In this document: positions 32,879 to 41,537 of the stretch, one piece after another
Position numbering within the stretch: position 1 is the stretch's first letter
How the letters are laid out: the number at the start of each line of letters is the position of its first letter
Assembly (NCBI GenBank): GCA_964473365.1
Contig: CAYYOV010000008.1
Location: 1 to 64,000, forward strand
DNA length: 64,000 nt
Source: 2-02-FULL-55-14 sp964473365
GTDB taxonomy: Bacteria; Bacteroidota; Ignavibacteria; UBA10030
Direction of reading: 5' to 3'
Made by a program: the position numbers and the translations under genes
The notes under the pieces: model-generated
What the model saw: only the letters and a program-made list of their open reading frames with translations
What the model was told of the DNA's origin: nothing
Database searches by the model: none

Positions 32879-34524
32879 TACGCGGCTGCGCGCTGGCCAT
32901 CCTGCTACTGACAGCAATCGATTCGGTCTCTGCCCAATCGGTGCATCGTGCGGACGATCTGCGTGCCCAGATCACGGCGTCCCTCTCGACGACCGCAGAC
33001 GGCTCCAACGGAAAGTGTGGCACGGCATTCCGCATGGCCTGGCTGGCGGAATATCGGTCCGAGCCAGGAGACGTGGCGGGGGTCTGGGAAGATCGTCCGG
33101 CCAGGCAGGTTTCGCGTCTTTCGCCGGCAGGGCACTTCCGGTTGCACTTCGACACGGTTGGTATCCACGAGGCCGGACTCCTGTCCGTTGGAGGCACGCG
33201 GATCGGGGGGACGGCGAGCGCCTTCGCCGATTCCGCCCTTCTCTACCTGGACAATGCCTGGGAACAGATCGTCACAGTTCTCGGCTACGACCCGCCCCCC
33301 GCCGATACGGCAGGAGGTGATGCGGCGTATGACGTCTACGTGTCCAACCTCCCTGCGGATTGGTTCGGCCAGACCGTGTTCGAATCGATGGTCCCGGGGA
33401 TCTGGCCGAATGAACGATGGCAAACGTTCCTTGAGATCGACAACGATTTTGCCGGAATGCGTACGCCAGGCATGTCAGGCCTCCGGGTAACGGTGGCGCA
33501 CGAGTTCTTCCATGCGGTGCAGGTTGGCGCCTACGGCGTCTGGACGGCTGATGAGTTCTATTTTTATGAGTTGACGTCGGTTTGGATGGAAACGGTCATC
33601 GAACCGTCGATCGAGGATTACCTGTTCGACCTCCCGTTGTACTTCGCGTCGTTCTCCGGCAAGAGCCTGACGACGACGTCTCCGGCCTATCGTGGGTACG
33701 AGCGTTCGGTGTTCGCGCTCTTCATGGAAGAACGCTATGATCGACAGCTCCTTCGCGAAGCGTGGAGCGATCTCCGACAGCGCCGAGTCGTCGCGGCCCT
33801 TGATGCAGCGTTTGCTGCACGCGGGACGACCCTTCGTGATGCGTTCCGTGAATTCGCGATCTGGAATCACCGCACCAGCGACCGGGCAGCAGGGGAGCGT
33901 ACATATCAACGGGCAAACCGATTTCCGCGCATGATGCCTGCGGTCACACGGGCATGGAGTCCGCCGTCGATCATGGTGGCGTCTTCGGCAGAACCGCTTT
34001 CGCATATCACATTCGATATCCGAACACCGTCGGACACATTGTCGTCGCTGGTGATCAACGCTGACGTGGATGCCGCGATGCACGATCTGCTCGTAGCGCA
34101 GTCCGTTGGCGTGCGCATCTCGAATGCACTTCCGGCTGAAGGCGGACAACGGATCGGAGATCTGTGGATCACAACCGAGGTCGAGTCACCGCAGGATTGG
34201 TATGGAGAGATCTTCAGTGCAGCGACACGTGGAGAACTCCCGCCCAATGATGTGCGACCGTGGCCTTCTCCATGGATGCTGTCGGAGCATGCCGATCTCG
34301 TGCTTCCGGTGGGGTCGCTGCGGGCCCCGGGTTCGGTGGAGTTCATCTCCATGGGTCGCGGCGCGGTCCCGGCCGACGGATGGTCGCTCGAATCACAGCG
34401 GGCCATGACGGTCGCCCGGGTCCCGGTGTCGACGATGCGGGACCGCCTGTCGAGCGGCGTGTATGTGGTCGTACTGCGAGAAGGTTCAGAGCAGACCATG
34501 TGGAAAGTTGCGGTGATCCGATGA
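32875..34524 (+). CDS. Secreted HExxH metalloprotease-like protein (MXAN_6640-like)
   Basis: This 549-residue protein with a GTG start has a signal peptide (ILLLTAIDSVSAQS), then a domain with zinc motif VAHEFFHAVQ (His209, Glu210, His213) and a downstream Glu-rich ELTSVWMETVIEP that could give the third ligand. The arrangement resembles the MXAN_6640 family of putative secreted metalloproteases. A beta-rich C-terminal half (about 390-549) ends without a T9SS tail. It overlaps both the FG-GAP gene and ccmA. Confidence 0.78.
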   Translation: MIRGCALAILLLTAIDSVSAQSVHRADDLRAQITASLSTTADGSNGKCGTAFRMAWLAEYRSEPGDVAGVWEDRPARQVSRLSPAGHFRLHFDTVGIHEAGLLSVGGTRIGGTASAFADSALLYLDNAWEQIVTVLGYDPPPADTAGGDAAYDVYVSNLPADWFGQTVFESMVPGIWPNERWQTFLEIDNDFAGMRTPGMSGLRVTVAHEFFHAVQVGAYGVWTADEFYFYELTSVWMETVIEPSIEDYLFDLPLYFASFSGKSLTTTSPAYRGYERSVFALFMEERYDRQLLREAWSDLRQRRVVAALDAAFAARGTTLRDAFREFAIWNHRTSDRAAGERTYQRANRFPRMMPAVTRAWSPPSIMVASSAEPLSHITFDIRTPSDTLSSLVINADVDAAMHDLLVAQSVGVRISNALPAEGGQRIGDLWITTEVESPQDWYGEIFSAATRGELPPNDVRPWPSPWMLSEHADLVLPVGSLRAPGSVEFISMGRGAVPADGWSLESQRAMTVARVPVSTMRDRLSSGVYVVVLREGSEQTMWKVAVIR

Positions 34525-35150
34525 TGCAGGTCCGGCTGACACTAACGGCGATCCATAAACGGTTCAATCGAAGGACCATCTTTCAGCAGATCTCGACCGA
34601 TGTGTCGGGACCTGGATCACTAGCAATCGTCGGGCGGAACGGGTCCGGCAAATCGACCCTCGCGAAGATCATTGCCGGCGTTCTGTCGCCAACGTCCGGG
34701 TCGGTCAGCGTGAAAGTTGCGGAAGAAGAGATCAAGCGTGATCGATTGCATCGTCTGATCGGATTCGTCGCTCCGTATCTGACTCTGTATGACGAGTTCA
34801 CGGCCGCGGAGAACATCATCATCCTCGAGTCGATGCGAAATGGGCATGCTCCCGAGCGGGCACATGTCGACGGCCTCCTGGATGAAATGGGATTATCTGG
34901 CCGGCGGAACGATCTTGTGGGAACGTTCTCCTCGGGGATGAAGCAGCGCGTCAAGTACGCGACGGCACTGATCCATCGTCCGCCGTTGCTGATCCTCGAC
35001 GAACCGACGGCCAACCTGGACGATGACGGAGTGCGATTCGTGAAGCAGGTGGTGGAACGCCAGCAGCAGGAGGGGATCGTCGTAGTGGCGACGAACGAAG
35101 CTTCGGAGGCTGCATGGTGCTCGTCACGCCTGGATCTGTCGACACGGTGA
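34521..35150 (+). CDS. ccmA: Haem exporter ATP-binding subunit CcmA
   Basis: This 209-residue ABC ATPase has Walker A GRNGSGKST (38-46), signature FSSGMKQR and Walker B LLILDEPTANLDDDG. The H-loop position reads VATNEASE, with Asn rather than the usual His, a variant worth checking. ATG 34521 overlaps the previous stop (ATGA). With CcmB it should energise haem transfer in system I cytochrome c maturation. Confidence 0.88.
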   Translation: MMQVRLTLTAIHKRFNRRTIFQQISTDVSGPGSLAIVGRNGSGKSTLAKIIAGVLSPTSGSVSVKVAEEEIKRDRLHRLIGFVAPYLTLYDEFTAAENIIILESMRNGHAPERAHVDGLLDEMGLSGRRNDLVGTFSSGMKQRVKYATALIHRPPLLILDEPTANLDDDGVRFVKQVVERQQQEGIVVVATNEASEAAWCSSRLDLSTR

Positions 35151-35193
35151 CGAGCTTGCCTTTGCGGGACAATTTCTCAATCTTGAGAATGTG

Positions 35194-35865
35194 ATGACGG
35201 ACCTCGCACGTATTGCAGCGGTTGTACACAAGGATGTCCGGTCCGAACTCCGGAACCGCTACTCGATCAATGCCCTGGCAATGTTCGTTGTAACAGCCGT
35301 GGCGACGATCCTCTTCGCACTGCGGTCTGAGACCCCTGGTCCGGCCCCGTTGTCGGGAATGTATTGGGTCGTGGTATTCTTCTCGGCCATGTCGGGCCTC
35401 GCCCGAGTCTTCGTCAGCGAAGAAGAGCGGGGGACGTCTCTTACGCTGCAACTGACAACCTCGCCGGGAGTGCTGTTCGCAGGCAAGCTCCTGGTGAATA
35501 CCGTGCTGACGTTGTTGCTGACAGCTGCGGTGACGGTGCTGTATCTCGTGGCGTTCCCGACCTTCGTGTTGCGTACACCCGAGACGTTCGTTCTGACTGT
35601 ATTTTTTGGAAGCATAGGGTTTGCGGCGTCGGCAACGATCCTCGCGGCCATCATCGCGAAGGCGAACTCTCGCGGGACGTTGTATCCGGTGCTCGCATTC
35701 CCGATCCTGATCCCGCTGCTCATGACGGTCATGAATGCGACAGAGCGGTCATTGGAAGGCGAGCCTCTCGCGGCTGCCGCTGGAGACCTCCAGGTGCTCG
35801 TCGGATATTGTCTGATCATGATCGCAGGCTCATTTCTTTTGTTCGATTTTGTTTGGAGTGAATAG
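35194..35865 (+). CDS. ccmB: Haem exporter membrane subunit CcmB
   Basis: This 223-residue protein has about six transmembrane helices (ALAMFVVTAVATILFAL, GMYWVVVFFSAMSGLARVF, LLVNTVLTLLLTAAVTVLYL, and others) and the conserved EEERGTSLTLQLTTSP cytoplasmic loop of CcmB. ATG 35194 was preferred over GTG 35191; no strong ribosome-binding site is present. It follows ccmA by 43 bases and pairs with it. Confidence 0.92.
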   Translation: MTDLARIAAVVHKDVRSELRNRYSINALAMFVVTAVATILFALRSETPGPAPLSGMYWVVVFFSAMSGLARVFVSEEERGTSLTLQLTTSPGVLFAGKLLVNTVLTLLLTAAVTVLYLVAFPTFVLRTPETFVLTVFFGSIGFAASATILAAIIAKANSRGTLYPVLAFPILIPLLMTVMNATERSLEGEPLAAAAGDLQVLVGYCLIMIAGSFLLFDFVWSE

Positions 35866-35866
35866 C

Positions 35867-36571
35867 ATGACCTGGGTTCGATATGGCGCGATCGTCCTGA
35901 TCACGTTCACGCTCATCGCCGGCATTCTCACGCCGATGGTCCCGGCGCCGAGTGGACTGTTCGAGTTCCCGCTCATTCCAGGTCTCGAACAAAAGGCGCG
36001 TAACATCTTCTTCCATGTTCCTTCCGCGTGGACTACAGTCGTGGCCTTTCTCCTCTCCCTCTGGTATGGCGCCAAGTATCTGCGTTCGAAGAACATCGAC
36101 GACGACCTGGCCTCGGAAGCGGCGGCGGGTTTGGGCTTCATGTTCTGTATCCTGGCTACGGTGACGGGGGCGCTCTGGGCCAAGTTCAACTGGGGATCGT
36201 TCTGGAATTGGGACCCTCGGCAGACGTCGATCTTCATCTTGCTCCTCATCTACGGCGCGTATTTTGCCCTACGCTCGGCTGTTGAGGTCGAAGAAACCCG
36301 CGCTCGACTCTCGGCCGCGTACGCTATTCTTGCCGGCCTGACCGTTCCGTTCTTCATCTTTGTGTTGCCACGGATCGTTGGCGGCCTGCATCCGGGCGCA
36401 GCCGGAGACCCCGACGGAGCCGGGCCGGTCGTCAATTTCAAGATGTCAGGACCGATGTTCGTCGTGTTCTTCTCGGGCCTCATTGGTTTCAACCTGCTGT
36501 TCATTTGGATGTTCAACCTCCGCTTGCGCGCGGCCCGGCTTGCATATCGTCGATCTCTTCAAGAAGGGTGA
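35867..36571 (+). CDS. ccmC: CcmC haem-handling protein
   Basis: This 234-residue protein has six transmembrane helices and the tryptophan-rich haem motif WGSFWNWDPRQTS, flanked by conserved His in NIFFHVPSAW and GGLHPG. The ATG at 35867 has GGAG 8 bases upstream. CcmC presents haem to CcmE on the periplasmic side. It is 1 base after ccmB. Confidence 0.95.
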   Translation: MTWVRYGAIVLITFTLIAGILTPMVPAPSGLFEFPLIPGLEQKARNIFFHVPSAWTTVVAFLLSLWYGAKYLRSKNIDDDLASEAAAGLGFMFCILATVTGALWAKFNWGSFWNWDPRQTSIFILLLIYGAYFALRSAVEVEETRARLSAAYAILAGLTVPFFIFVLPRIVGGLHPGAAGDPDGAGPVVNFKMSGPMFVVFFSGLIGFNLLFIWMFNLRLRAARLAYRRSLQEG

Positions 36572-36574
36572 TCC

Positions 36575-36706
36575 ATGCTGGAATTTCTGACTGAGCAACA
36601 GCTGTACATCGTCCTGGGGGTCGTATTGATCACCTGGGCCGGGATCGTGTGGTATCTGTTCCGTCTCGATGCCCGCATGAAGCGGCTCGAAAACGGGGGA
36701 CATTGA
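36575..36706 (+). CDS. ccmD: CcmD-like small membrane protein
   Basis: This 43-residue frame reads MLEFLTEQQLYIVLG, then one transmembrane helix (VVLITWAGIVWYLFRLDA) and a charged tail RMKRLENGGH. It has the size, single-helix topology and position (3 bases after ccmC, before ccmE) of CcmD, which helps release holo-CcmE from the ABC complex. It falls below common gene-size cut-offs. Confidence 0.85.
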   Translation: MLEFLTEQQLYIVLGVVLITWAGIVWYLFRLDARMKRLENGGH

Positions 36707-36780
36707 CCGCCACTTCCGAATATGCCGGCGATGCGTCGCGGCGTCGCCATTCCCATGAACACTAACAGGTCCTACATCGT

Positions 36781-37170
36781 ATGAACGTCAAGGTCATTGC
36801 AGGGTTGGTCGTGATCGTCGCCGGGATCATTCTCAGCGCGGTCAATTTCATCGATTCGAACGTGGAGTACGGCGATTTTGCCGAAGCTCAACGGCTCGGG
36901 AAGAAGATCCAGGTCAAGGGCGAGTGGGTTCGCGACCAGGAGAGCTACTTTGATGCTGAGAAGGCCCAGTTCATTTTCTACATGAAGGATGATGCAGGCG
37001 AGGTGCGAAAGGTCGTGCTCGAAGGGGCGAAGCCGAACAATTTTGAACTGGCAACGAGCGTAGTGGCAAAGGGAAAAGTGGACGGAGATGCATTTCATGC
37101 AAGCGAGGTTCTGACGAAGTGCCCGTCGAAGTACGAAGGCGATTCGGCCACAGTACAGAAGACCCTGTAG
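36781..37170 (+). CDS. ccmE: Haem chaperone CcmE, CxxxY variant
   Basis: This 129-residue protein has an N-terminal anchor (VIAGLVVIVAGIILSAV) and an OB-fold domain. The haem-binding site, normally HxxxY, reads CPSKY (Cys114, Tyr118). CxxxY-type CcmE is known from archaea and some sulphate reducers, where haem is bound through Cys. It shuttles haem from CcmC to CcmF. It begins 74 bases after ccmD. Confidence 0.93.
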   Translation: MNVKVIAGLVVIVAGIILSAVNFIDSNVEYGDFAEAQRLGKKIQVKGEWVRDQESYFDAEKAQFIFYMKDDAGEVRKVVLEGAKPNNFELATSVVAKGKVDGDAFHASEVLTKCPSKYEGDSATVQKTL

Positions 37171-37196
37171 TCGCATCGGCCTCTCTCTTTTTCGAC

Positions 37197-37231
37197 AAGG
37201 CACAAGAGCCGCCGAAGGCTTCTTGTGCCTT
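37197..37231 (+). repeat. Strong hairpin between ccmE and ccmF
   Basis: AAGGCACAAGA (37197-37207) and TCTTGTGCCTT (37221-37231) are perfect 11-bp inverted repeats, with an inner GCC/GGC helix. No U tract follows on either strand, so it is not a standard terminator. It may be an mRNA processing or stability element lowering ccmF relative to ccmA-E. Confidence 0.55.
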
Positions 37232-37366
37232 GTGGTATGCGCAGGTGTCGAGGTGTGCAGTAGGGCGTCGCCGCGGTGCGTTTGCTGGGCGCGCCGGCGC
37301 TTCACTGTGAACGCTGTGCTCATTCGACAAGATGAGAACAATCACTGAACGACTTCTGGAGGCGCG

Positions 37367-39721
37367 ATGATTGGCGGTATTCTTGTGAAGGCGGGATTTG
37401 CGGCGGCGGTGGCGTCGTCGCTCCTCTATTACCTCGTTGCCCGCTACCAGCGCCCGAGGGATCTCCATCTGGCCCGGCTCGCATTCTACGGTGCCGTCCT
37501 CTTCCTCGGTGGTGCGGCGGGCGTTCTGCTCAACCTAATCCTCACACATCAATTCCAGTACACGTATGTCTGGAGCTACAGCTCCGCGGACCTGTCGCTG
37601 CCGCTTCTGATCTCGACGTTTTACGCTGGACAAGAGGGGAGCTTCATGCTGTGGGCGTTGTACACATCGATCATCGGTGTCTTCCTCCTCTCCTACACGG
37701 CACGCAAAGGGTATGAAGCGGAGGTCATGAGCGTCTACAGCCTCATCGTCTCGTTCCTCATGCTCATGCTGGTCGTCAAGAATCCGTTCATGTACATCTG
37801 GGATTCGTTCCCAAACGATCTTCTTCAAAGCGGACCGATCCCGCCGGGTGTGACGAACGCGGTCGTCCTTGATGCGGCCAGGAATCTCTGGGCGCGATTC
37901 CCTGCGGAGGGAAAGGGGCTGAACCCACTGCTCCAAAACTATTGGATGGTGATCCATCCGCAGGTCTTGTTCATGGGATTCTCTTCCATGGCCGTCCCGT
38001 ACGCGATGGCAATTGGAGGACTCTGGAAGCGCGACTATCATTCCTGGATCAAGGTTGCGACGCCGTGGGCGGTGTTCGGGGCGATGGTCCTTGGGACGGG
38101 GATCATCATGGGAGGCTATTGGGCGTACGAGACGCTCGGGTGGGGTGGTTTCTGGGCCTGGGACCCGGTCGAGAACTCGTCCTTGGTCCCGTGGCTGATC
38201 TGCGTGGCCACGATCCATACGTCACTGACCCAGCGAAAGAGCGGTGCCTTCGTCAGGACGAATTTTGCGCTCAGCATCCTCGCCTTCGTAGCGGTCCTGT
38301 ATAGCACGTTCCTCACGCGGAGCGGCATCCTGGGTGAGACGTCGGTCCATTCGTTCGTCGACCCCGGTATGTGGGTCTACTGGCTGCTGATGGTATGGAT
38401 GGCGATCTTCATCGCGGTCGGTTTTGGCATGCTGTTCATGCGGATGCGCGAGATGCCGAAGGTTCCCGTCGAGCATTCCATGCTCTCGCGAGATTTCGCA
38501 CTCTTCCTGGGCGCTGCTGCACTAACCCTGACCGCTCTGTTCGTGCTCGTCGGAACTTCGGCCCCGATCATCACCACGATCGCCAAAGGGAAGGCATCGG
38601 CCGTCGACATTATGTACTATGTTCGGACGAACCTCCCCCTCGGGATCGCCATCACATTCCTCACAGGACTTGGACAATTGCTGTGGTGGAGGTCTTCCCG
38701 GCTGGCATCGCTCGCCAAGCGGCTGGTGTGGCCGTCGATCTTCGGAGTGGCGGTCACGGCGGCCGTCTTGCTGATGGGGCGGGAAGAGCCGTTGATCCTT
38801 CTTTTCGTCTTTACGTCGGGCTTTGCGTTGGCGGCAAATGCGCTCGTCGGGCTTGAGATCTACCGGGGAAATCCAAAATTCGCCGGCGGCGCGCTGGCAC
38901 ATATCGGCATCGCCGTTATGTGCATCGGGTTCGTGACATCAGAACGCTATGACCGGAAGCAGACCCTCTCGCTCGAAAAGGGGAAGCCCGTTCCGGCGCT
39001 TGGCTACACCATGACCTACACGGGCTACCGTATGGTCGATGCGGAACGATACGGATTTGTGGTGCAGATCGAGAAGGATGGCGACCGACGCGAGGTTGCG
39101 CCAGTGATGTATGTGAGCGACTTCACACAAAGCATCATGCGGCATCCAGACCTGGTCAACTATATCGACCGTGACCTGTACGTCGCGCCGATGTCCCTCG
39201 AGGAGGCGACCTCCGGGCCACGTGAGCAGACGGTGGAACTGGAGCGCGATGTTCCGAAGACGGTCGGAGGTGTGTCGCTCACCTTCCGGTCCTTCGACAT
39301 GAAGGGAGCGAATCGTGAAGCGATGATGGAGGGGAAGCCCTTCGAGATCAAGACGCGGATTGATGTCCTCGACGGAAAGAAGGTCACGCCCCTTTCGTTG
39401 CGCATGACGTCAGCGAACGGTTCGGTCGACTTTCCTGTTGCGACGTTCACGGACGCGATGGGAGCGTTGTATCAGTTCCGTATCGGGCGTTTGCGCCCGC
39501 CGCAGGACGATTCGGTCGCGCCAACGGTCGAGATCATTGCGACGACCCCTCAAGATCGAAGTGGGCAAGGAAAGCCGGAAACCCTCGTCATCGAGGCCAG
39601 CGTGAAGCCGTTCATCAACCTGGTCTGGGTAGGGACGGTCACCTTGATCGTTGGATTCCTGCTGACGATCATCCGCCGTGTCCAGGAATCGCAGCTGAAG
39701 GACGGGGACATAGAGCCGTAG
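37367..39721 (+). CDS. ccmF: CcmF/CcsA-type cytochrome c haem lyase
   Basis: This 784-residue polytopic protein has about 14 helices and the tryptophan-rich motif WGGFWAWDPVENSSLVPWL. Conserved His residues occur in MVIHPQVLFMG and TSVHSFVDPGM, and a large periplasmic domain (about 520-760) precedes the last helix. ATG 37367 has CTGGAGG upstream. CcmF ligates haem from CcmE to apocytochrome CXXCH. No ccmG or ccmH follows; these must be elsewhere. Confidence 0.95.
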   Translation: MIGGILVKAGFAAAVASSLLYYLVARYQRPRDLHLARLAFYGAVLFLGGAAGVLLNLILTHQFQYTYVWSYSSADLSLPLLISTFYAGQEGSFMLWALYTSIIGVFLLSYTARKGYEAEVMSVYSLIVSFLMLMLVVKNPFMYIWDSFPNDLLQSGPIPPGVTNAVVLDAARNLWARFPAEGKGLNPLLQNYWMVIHPQVLFMGFSSMAVPYAMAIGGLWKRDYHSWIKVATPWAVFGAMVLGTGIIMGGYWAYETLGWGGFWAWDPVENSSLVPWLICVATIHTSLTQRKSGAFVRTNFALSILAFVAVLYSTFLTRSGILGETSVHSFVDPGMWVYWLLMVWMAIFIAVGFGMLFMRMREMPKVPVEHSMLSRDFALFLGAAALTLTALFVLVGTSAPIITTIAKGKASAVDIMYYVRTNLPLGIAITFLTGLGQLLWWRSSRLASLAKRLVWPSIFGVAVTAAVLLMGREEPLILLFVFTSGFALAANALVGLEIYRGNPKFAGGALAHIGIAVMCIGFVTSERYDRKQTLSLEKGKPVPALGYTMTYTGYRMVDAERYGFVVQIEKDGDRREVAPVMYVSDFTQSIMRHPDLVNYIDRDLYVAPMSLEEATSGPREQTVELERDVPKTVGGVSLTFRSFDMKGANREAMMEGKPFEIKTRIDVLDGKKVTPLSLRMTSANGSVDFPVATFTDAMGALYQFRIGRLRPPQDDSVAPTVEIIATTPQDRSGQGKPETLVIEASVKPFINLVWVGTVTLIVGFLLTIIRRVQESQLKDGDIEP

Positions 39722-39743
39722 ATGTTCTGTAGGACGATCGAGA

Positions 39744-39780
39744 AGCGAAACGGGCGGCCATGGGCCGCCCGTTCGCTTTT
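39744..39780. terminator. Rho-independent terminator after ccmF
   Basis: AGCGAA-A-CGGGCGGCC, loop ATG, GGCCGCCCG-TTCGCT followed by TTT: a 15-bp stem with one bulge. It ends the ccm transcript and lies just beyond the convergent SirB1-like gene. Confidence 0.9.
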
Positions 39781-39801
39781 GTGCTGTGTGTATCGCGCCG
39801 G

Positions 39802-40644
39802 TCATTCCTGATGCGGCTCTGGAGGAGACACTGCGTGCATGAGCTGGGCCATGAGGGCGGCGTTCTCGGGTTGGTCCTCCTGGCGGTAGGCGTGCTGCAA
39901 GTTTCGCAAGCAGCGCGCGATGATCGTCTCTGCTGGGCAGGGGGCCTTAAGAAGCTCTTCCATTGTGGTGGAGGTTCCGCGTTGCACCAGCAACAGGTCA
40001 TGGTCCTTCAGAAAACGACCACCGTTGAAGCAATCGACCACATACACCTGACCGTCGTGCTCTGCTCGGGCAAGAAAATGTCCGGGGAAATTGATACCGC
40101 GCACCGACAAGCCGAGTCGACCGGCGACAAGGATGTAGATCGTCGCCAGGCTCAGCGGGATACCGCGTTCTTCTTCGATGACATAGACAAGGTTGGAGTG
40201 GAACGGGTTGTGATAATCCTGCTCTGCACCCCTGAGACCGCGTGTCTTGAAAAGATAGGAGGCGAGCGCGAGCGGACCCTCGGAATCCTTCCCACGGACG
40301 AAATCGACTGCGAGCTGATCGAGGAGGGGCGTGAGCCGGGCCGGATATCCGGGACCGTACTGAAATTCCGCGAGGAGGGCCATCGAACGCTCGAGGCGGC
40401 CGTGGTCTGTCTCCTCGGCAAGCCACTGCGGCCAGGAGCGTTTCAGCCATTGGCGGGCGTGTTGCCCGAGAAGGTTGCGCAGCCGGTGACGGTCCTCGGG
40501 GGTTGTGGTGACCTGTGAGCGCGACAGCTCGATCTCGAGATAGGGACCGAATGCGCTGAGGGCTGTAAGCACGTTCTCGCGTACGATCTCTGAGTCGTCG
40601 TCGAGAAGCCGGACCAAATGCGGGAGATCGGAGGCTGAGGCCAT
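39802..40644 (-). CDS. SirB1-like transglutaminase-fold protein
   Basis: This 280-residue protein has an N-terminal HEAT-like part (SDLPHLVRLLDDDSEIVRENV) and the SirB1/transglutaminase-like core 2: YHNPFHSNLVYVIEEERGIP, SLATIYILVAGRLGL, GINFPGHFLARAE and YVVDCFNGGRFL. Family members are of uncertain function and often lack protease activity. ATG 40644 was chosen, 16 bases after the bshB1 stop; a TTG at 40680 overlapping bshB1 is the alternative. Neither has a clear ribosome-binding site. Confidence 0.85.
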   Translation of the reverse strand: MASASDLPHLVRLLDDDSEIVRENVLTALSAFGPYLEIELSRSQVTTTPEDRHRLRNLLGQHARQWLKRSWPQWLAEETDHGRLERSMALLAEFQYGPGYPARLTPLLDQLAVDFVRGKDSEGPLALASYLFKTRGLRGAEQDYHNPFHSNLVYVIEEERGIPLSLATIYILVAGRLGLSVRGINFPGHFLARAEHDGQVYVVDCFNGGRFLKDHDLLLVQRGTSTTMEELLKAPCPAETIIARCLRNLQHAYRQEDQPENAALMAQLMHAVSPPEPHQE

Positions 40645-40660
40645 GACGAGCGGGCGGATG

Positions 40661-41389
40661 TCAGCCTTTGGCAGTGACAATATCGAAGATCGAGTGCACG
40701 CCGACGGGAGCGATGGAGAAGAACGCTTCTCCGTACCGTACGCCGATCCGTTCGCCGTAGTAGCGGCCTCGAACCTCGATGAGCTCTAGGAACCCCGGCT
40801 GGCTCAGCTTCGTGGCGGGTTCGGTGCTCTTTGGGTCATGAAACTGCGACTTGAAGGCGCGTATGGCCTTCATCTTCGTTTCCCATACATCGGACACATC
40901 AACGATGAACGATGGGGCAAATTCGAACCACTGCATGAATTCAAAGTAGACGTCCGGTCGGTGGGGGGATTGCCCTGCGCCACGATACAGGCTGGGGATA
41001 TTTTTCAGGCCTGCGTAGAACCAGGCTTCTTTGCACAGGCGATGCGCACGAACGTGATCGGGATGTCGTTCTTCAGAATGCGGGATGAGGAGCATCGACG
41101 GACGGAGGTCCCGGATCACTTCGATCACTTTTCGAGCGTTCTCGATAGTGACCTCGATGTTGCCGTCAGGAATGTCGAGGGTCCGTCGTTCGGCGATCCC
41201 GAGAACCGACGCTGCAGCCTCAGCTTCCTGGGCTCTGATATCACGTGTTCCGCGTGTTCCGAGTTCTCCCTGCGTCAGGTCCAGGAGTGCGACACGCCGA
41301 CCGGCTTGCACCATCTTGGCAACAGTGCCGCCGCAGGAGAGTTCGATATCGTCTGGATGGGCTCCGATGGCGAGGATGTCGGCTGTCAT
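40661..41389 (-). CDS. bshB1: Bacillithiol biosynthesis deacetylase BshB1
   Basis: This 242-residue PIG-L/LmbE zinc deacetylase has AIGAHPDDIELSCGGT (zinc His and Asp pair), LTQGELGTRGT, HSEERHPDHVRAH and the family-specific YFEFMQWFEFAPSFIVDVSD. It removes acetyl from GlcNAc-malate in bacillithiol synthesis. Bacillithiol is the main low-molecular-weight thiol in many Bacteroidota/Chlorobiota relatives. bshA and bshC are not in the window. Confidence 0.94.
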   Translation of the reverse strand: MTADILAIGAHPDDIELSCGGTVAKMVQAGRRVALLDLTQGELGTRGTRDIRAQEAEAAASVLGIAERRTLDIPDGNIEVTIENARKVIEVIRDLRPSMLLIPHSEERHPDHVRAHRLCKEAWFYAGLKNIPSLYRGAGQSPHRPDVYFEFMQWFEFAPSFIVDVSDVWETKMKAIRAFKSQFHDPKSTEPATKLSQPGFLELIEVRGRYYGERIGVRYGEAFFSIAPVGVHSIFDIVTAKG

Positions 41390-41537
41390 GCATTCGGCTC
41401 CGAAATTGAGTCAATCTAGCCATTCCGCGCTGGAAAGACAAGAAAACGTGCACGAATTGGCACGATTCTGTCCCTGAGTCGGGAACATCGGACCGCACTT
41501 CGGTCGTTCTATCTGCACTACAACGACCCTGATAACC

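Noticed and set aside
35140..35193. Possible frameshift joining ccmA and ccmB
   Set aside because: The ccmB frame is open upstream of its start (FAGQFLNLENV), but ccmA ends at a normal family length and this stretch matches no known CcmA C-terminus, so I read it as non-coding.
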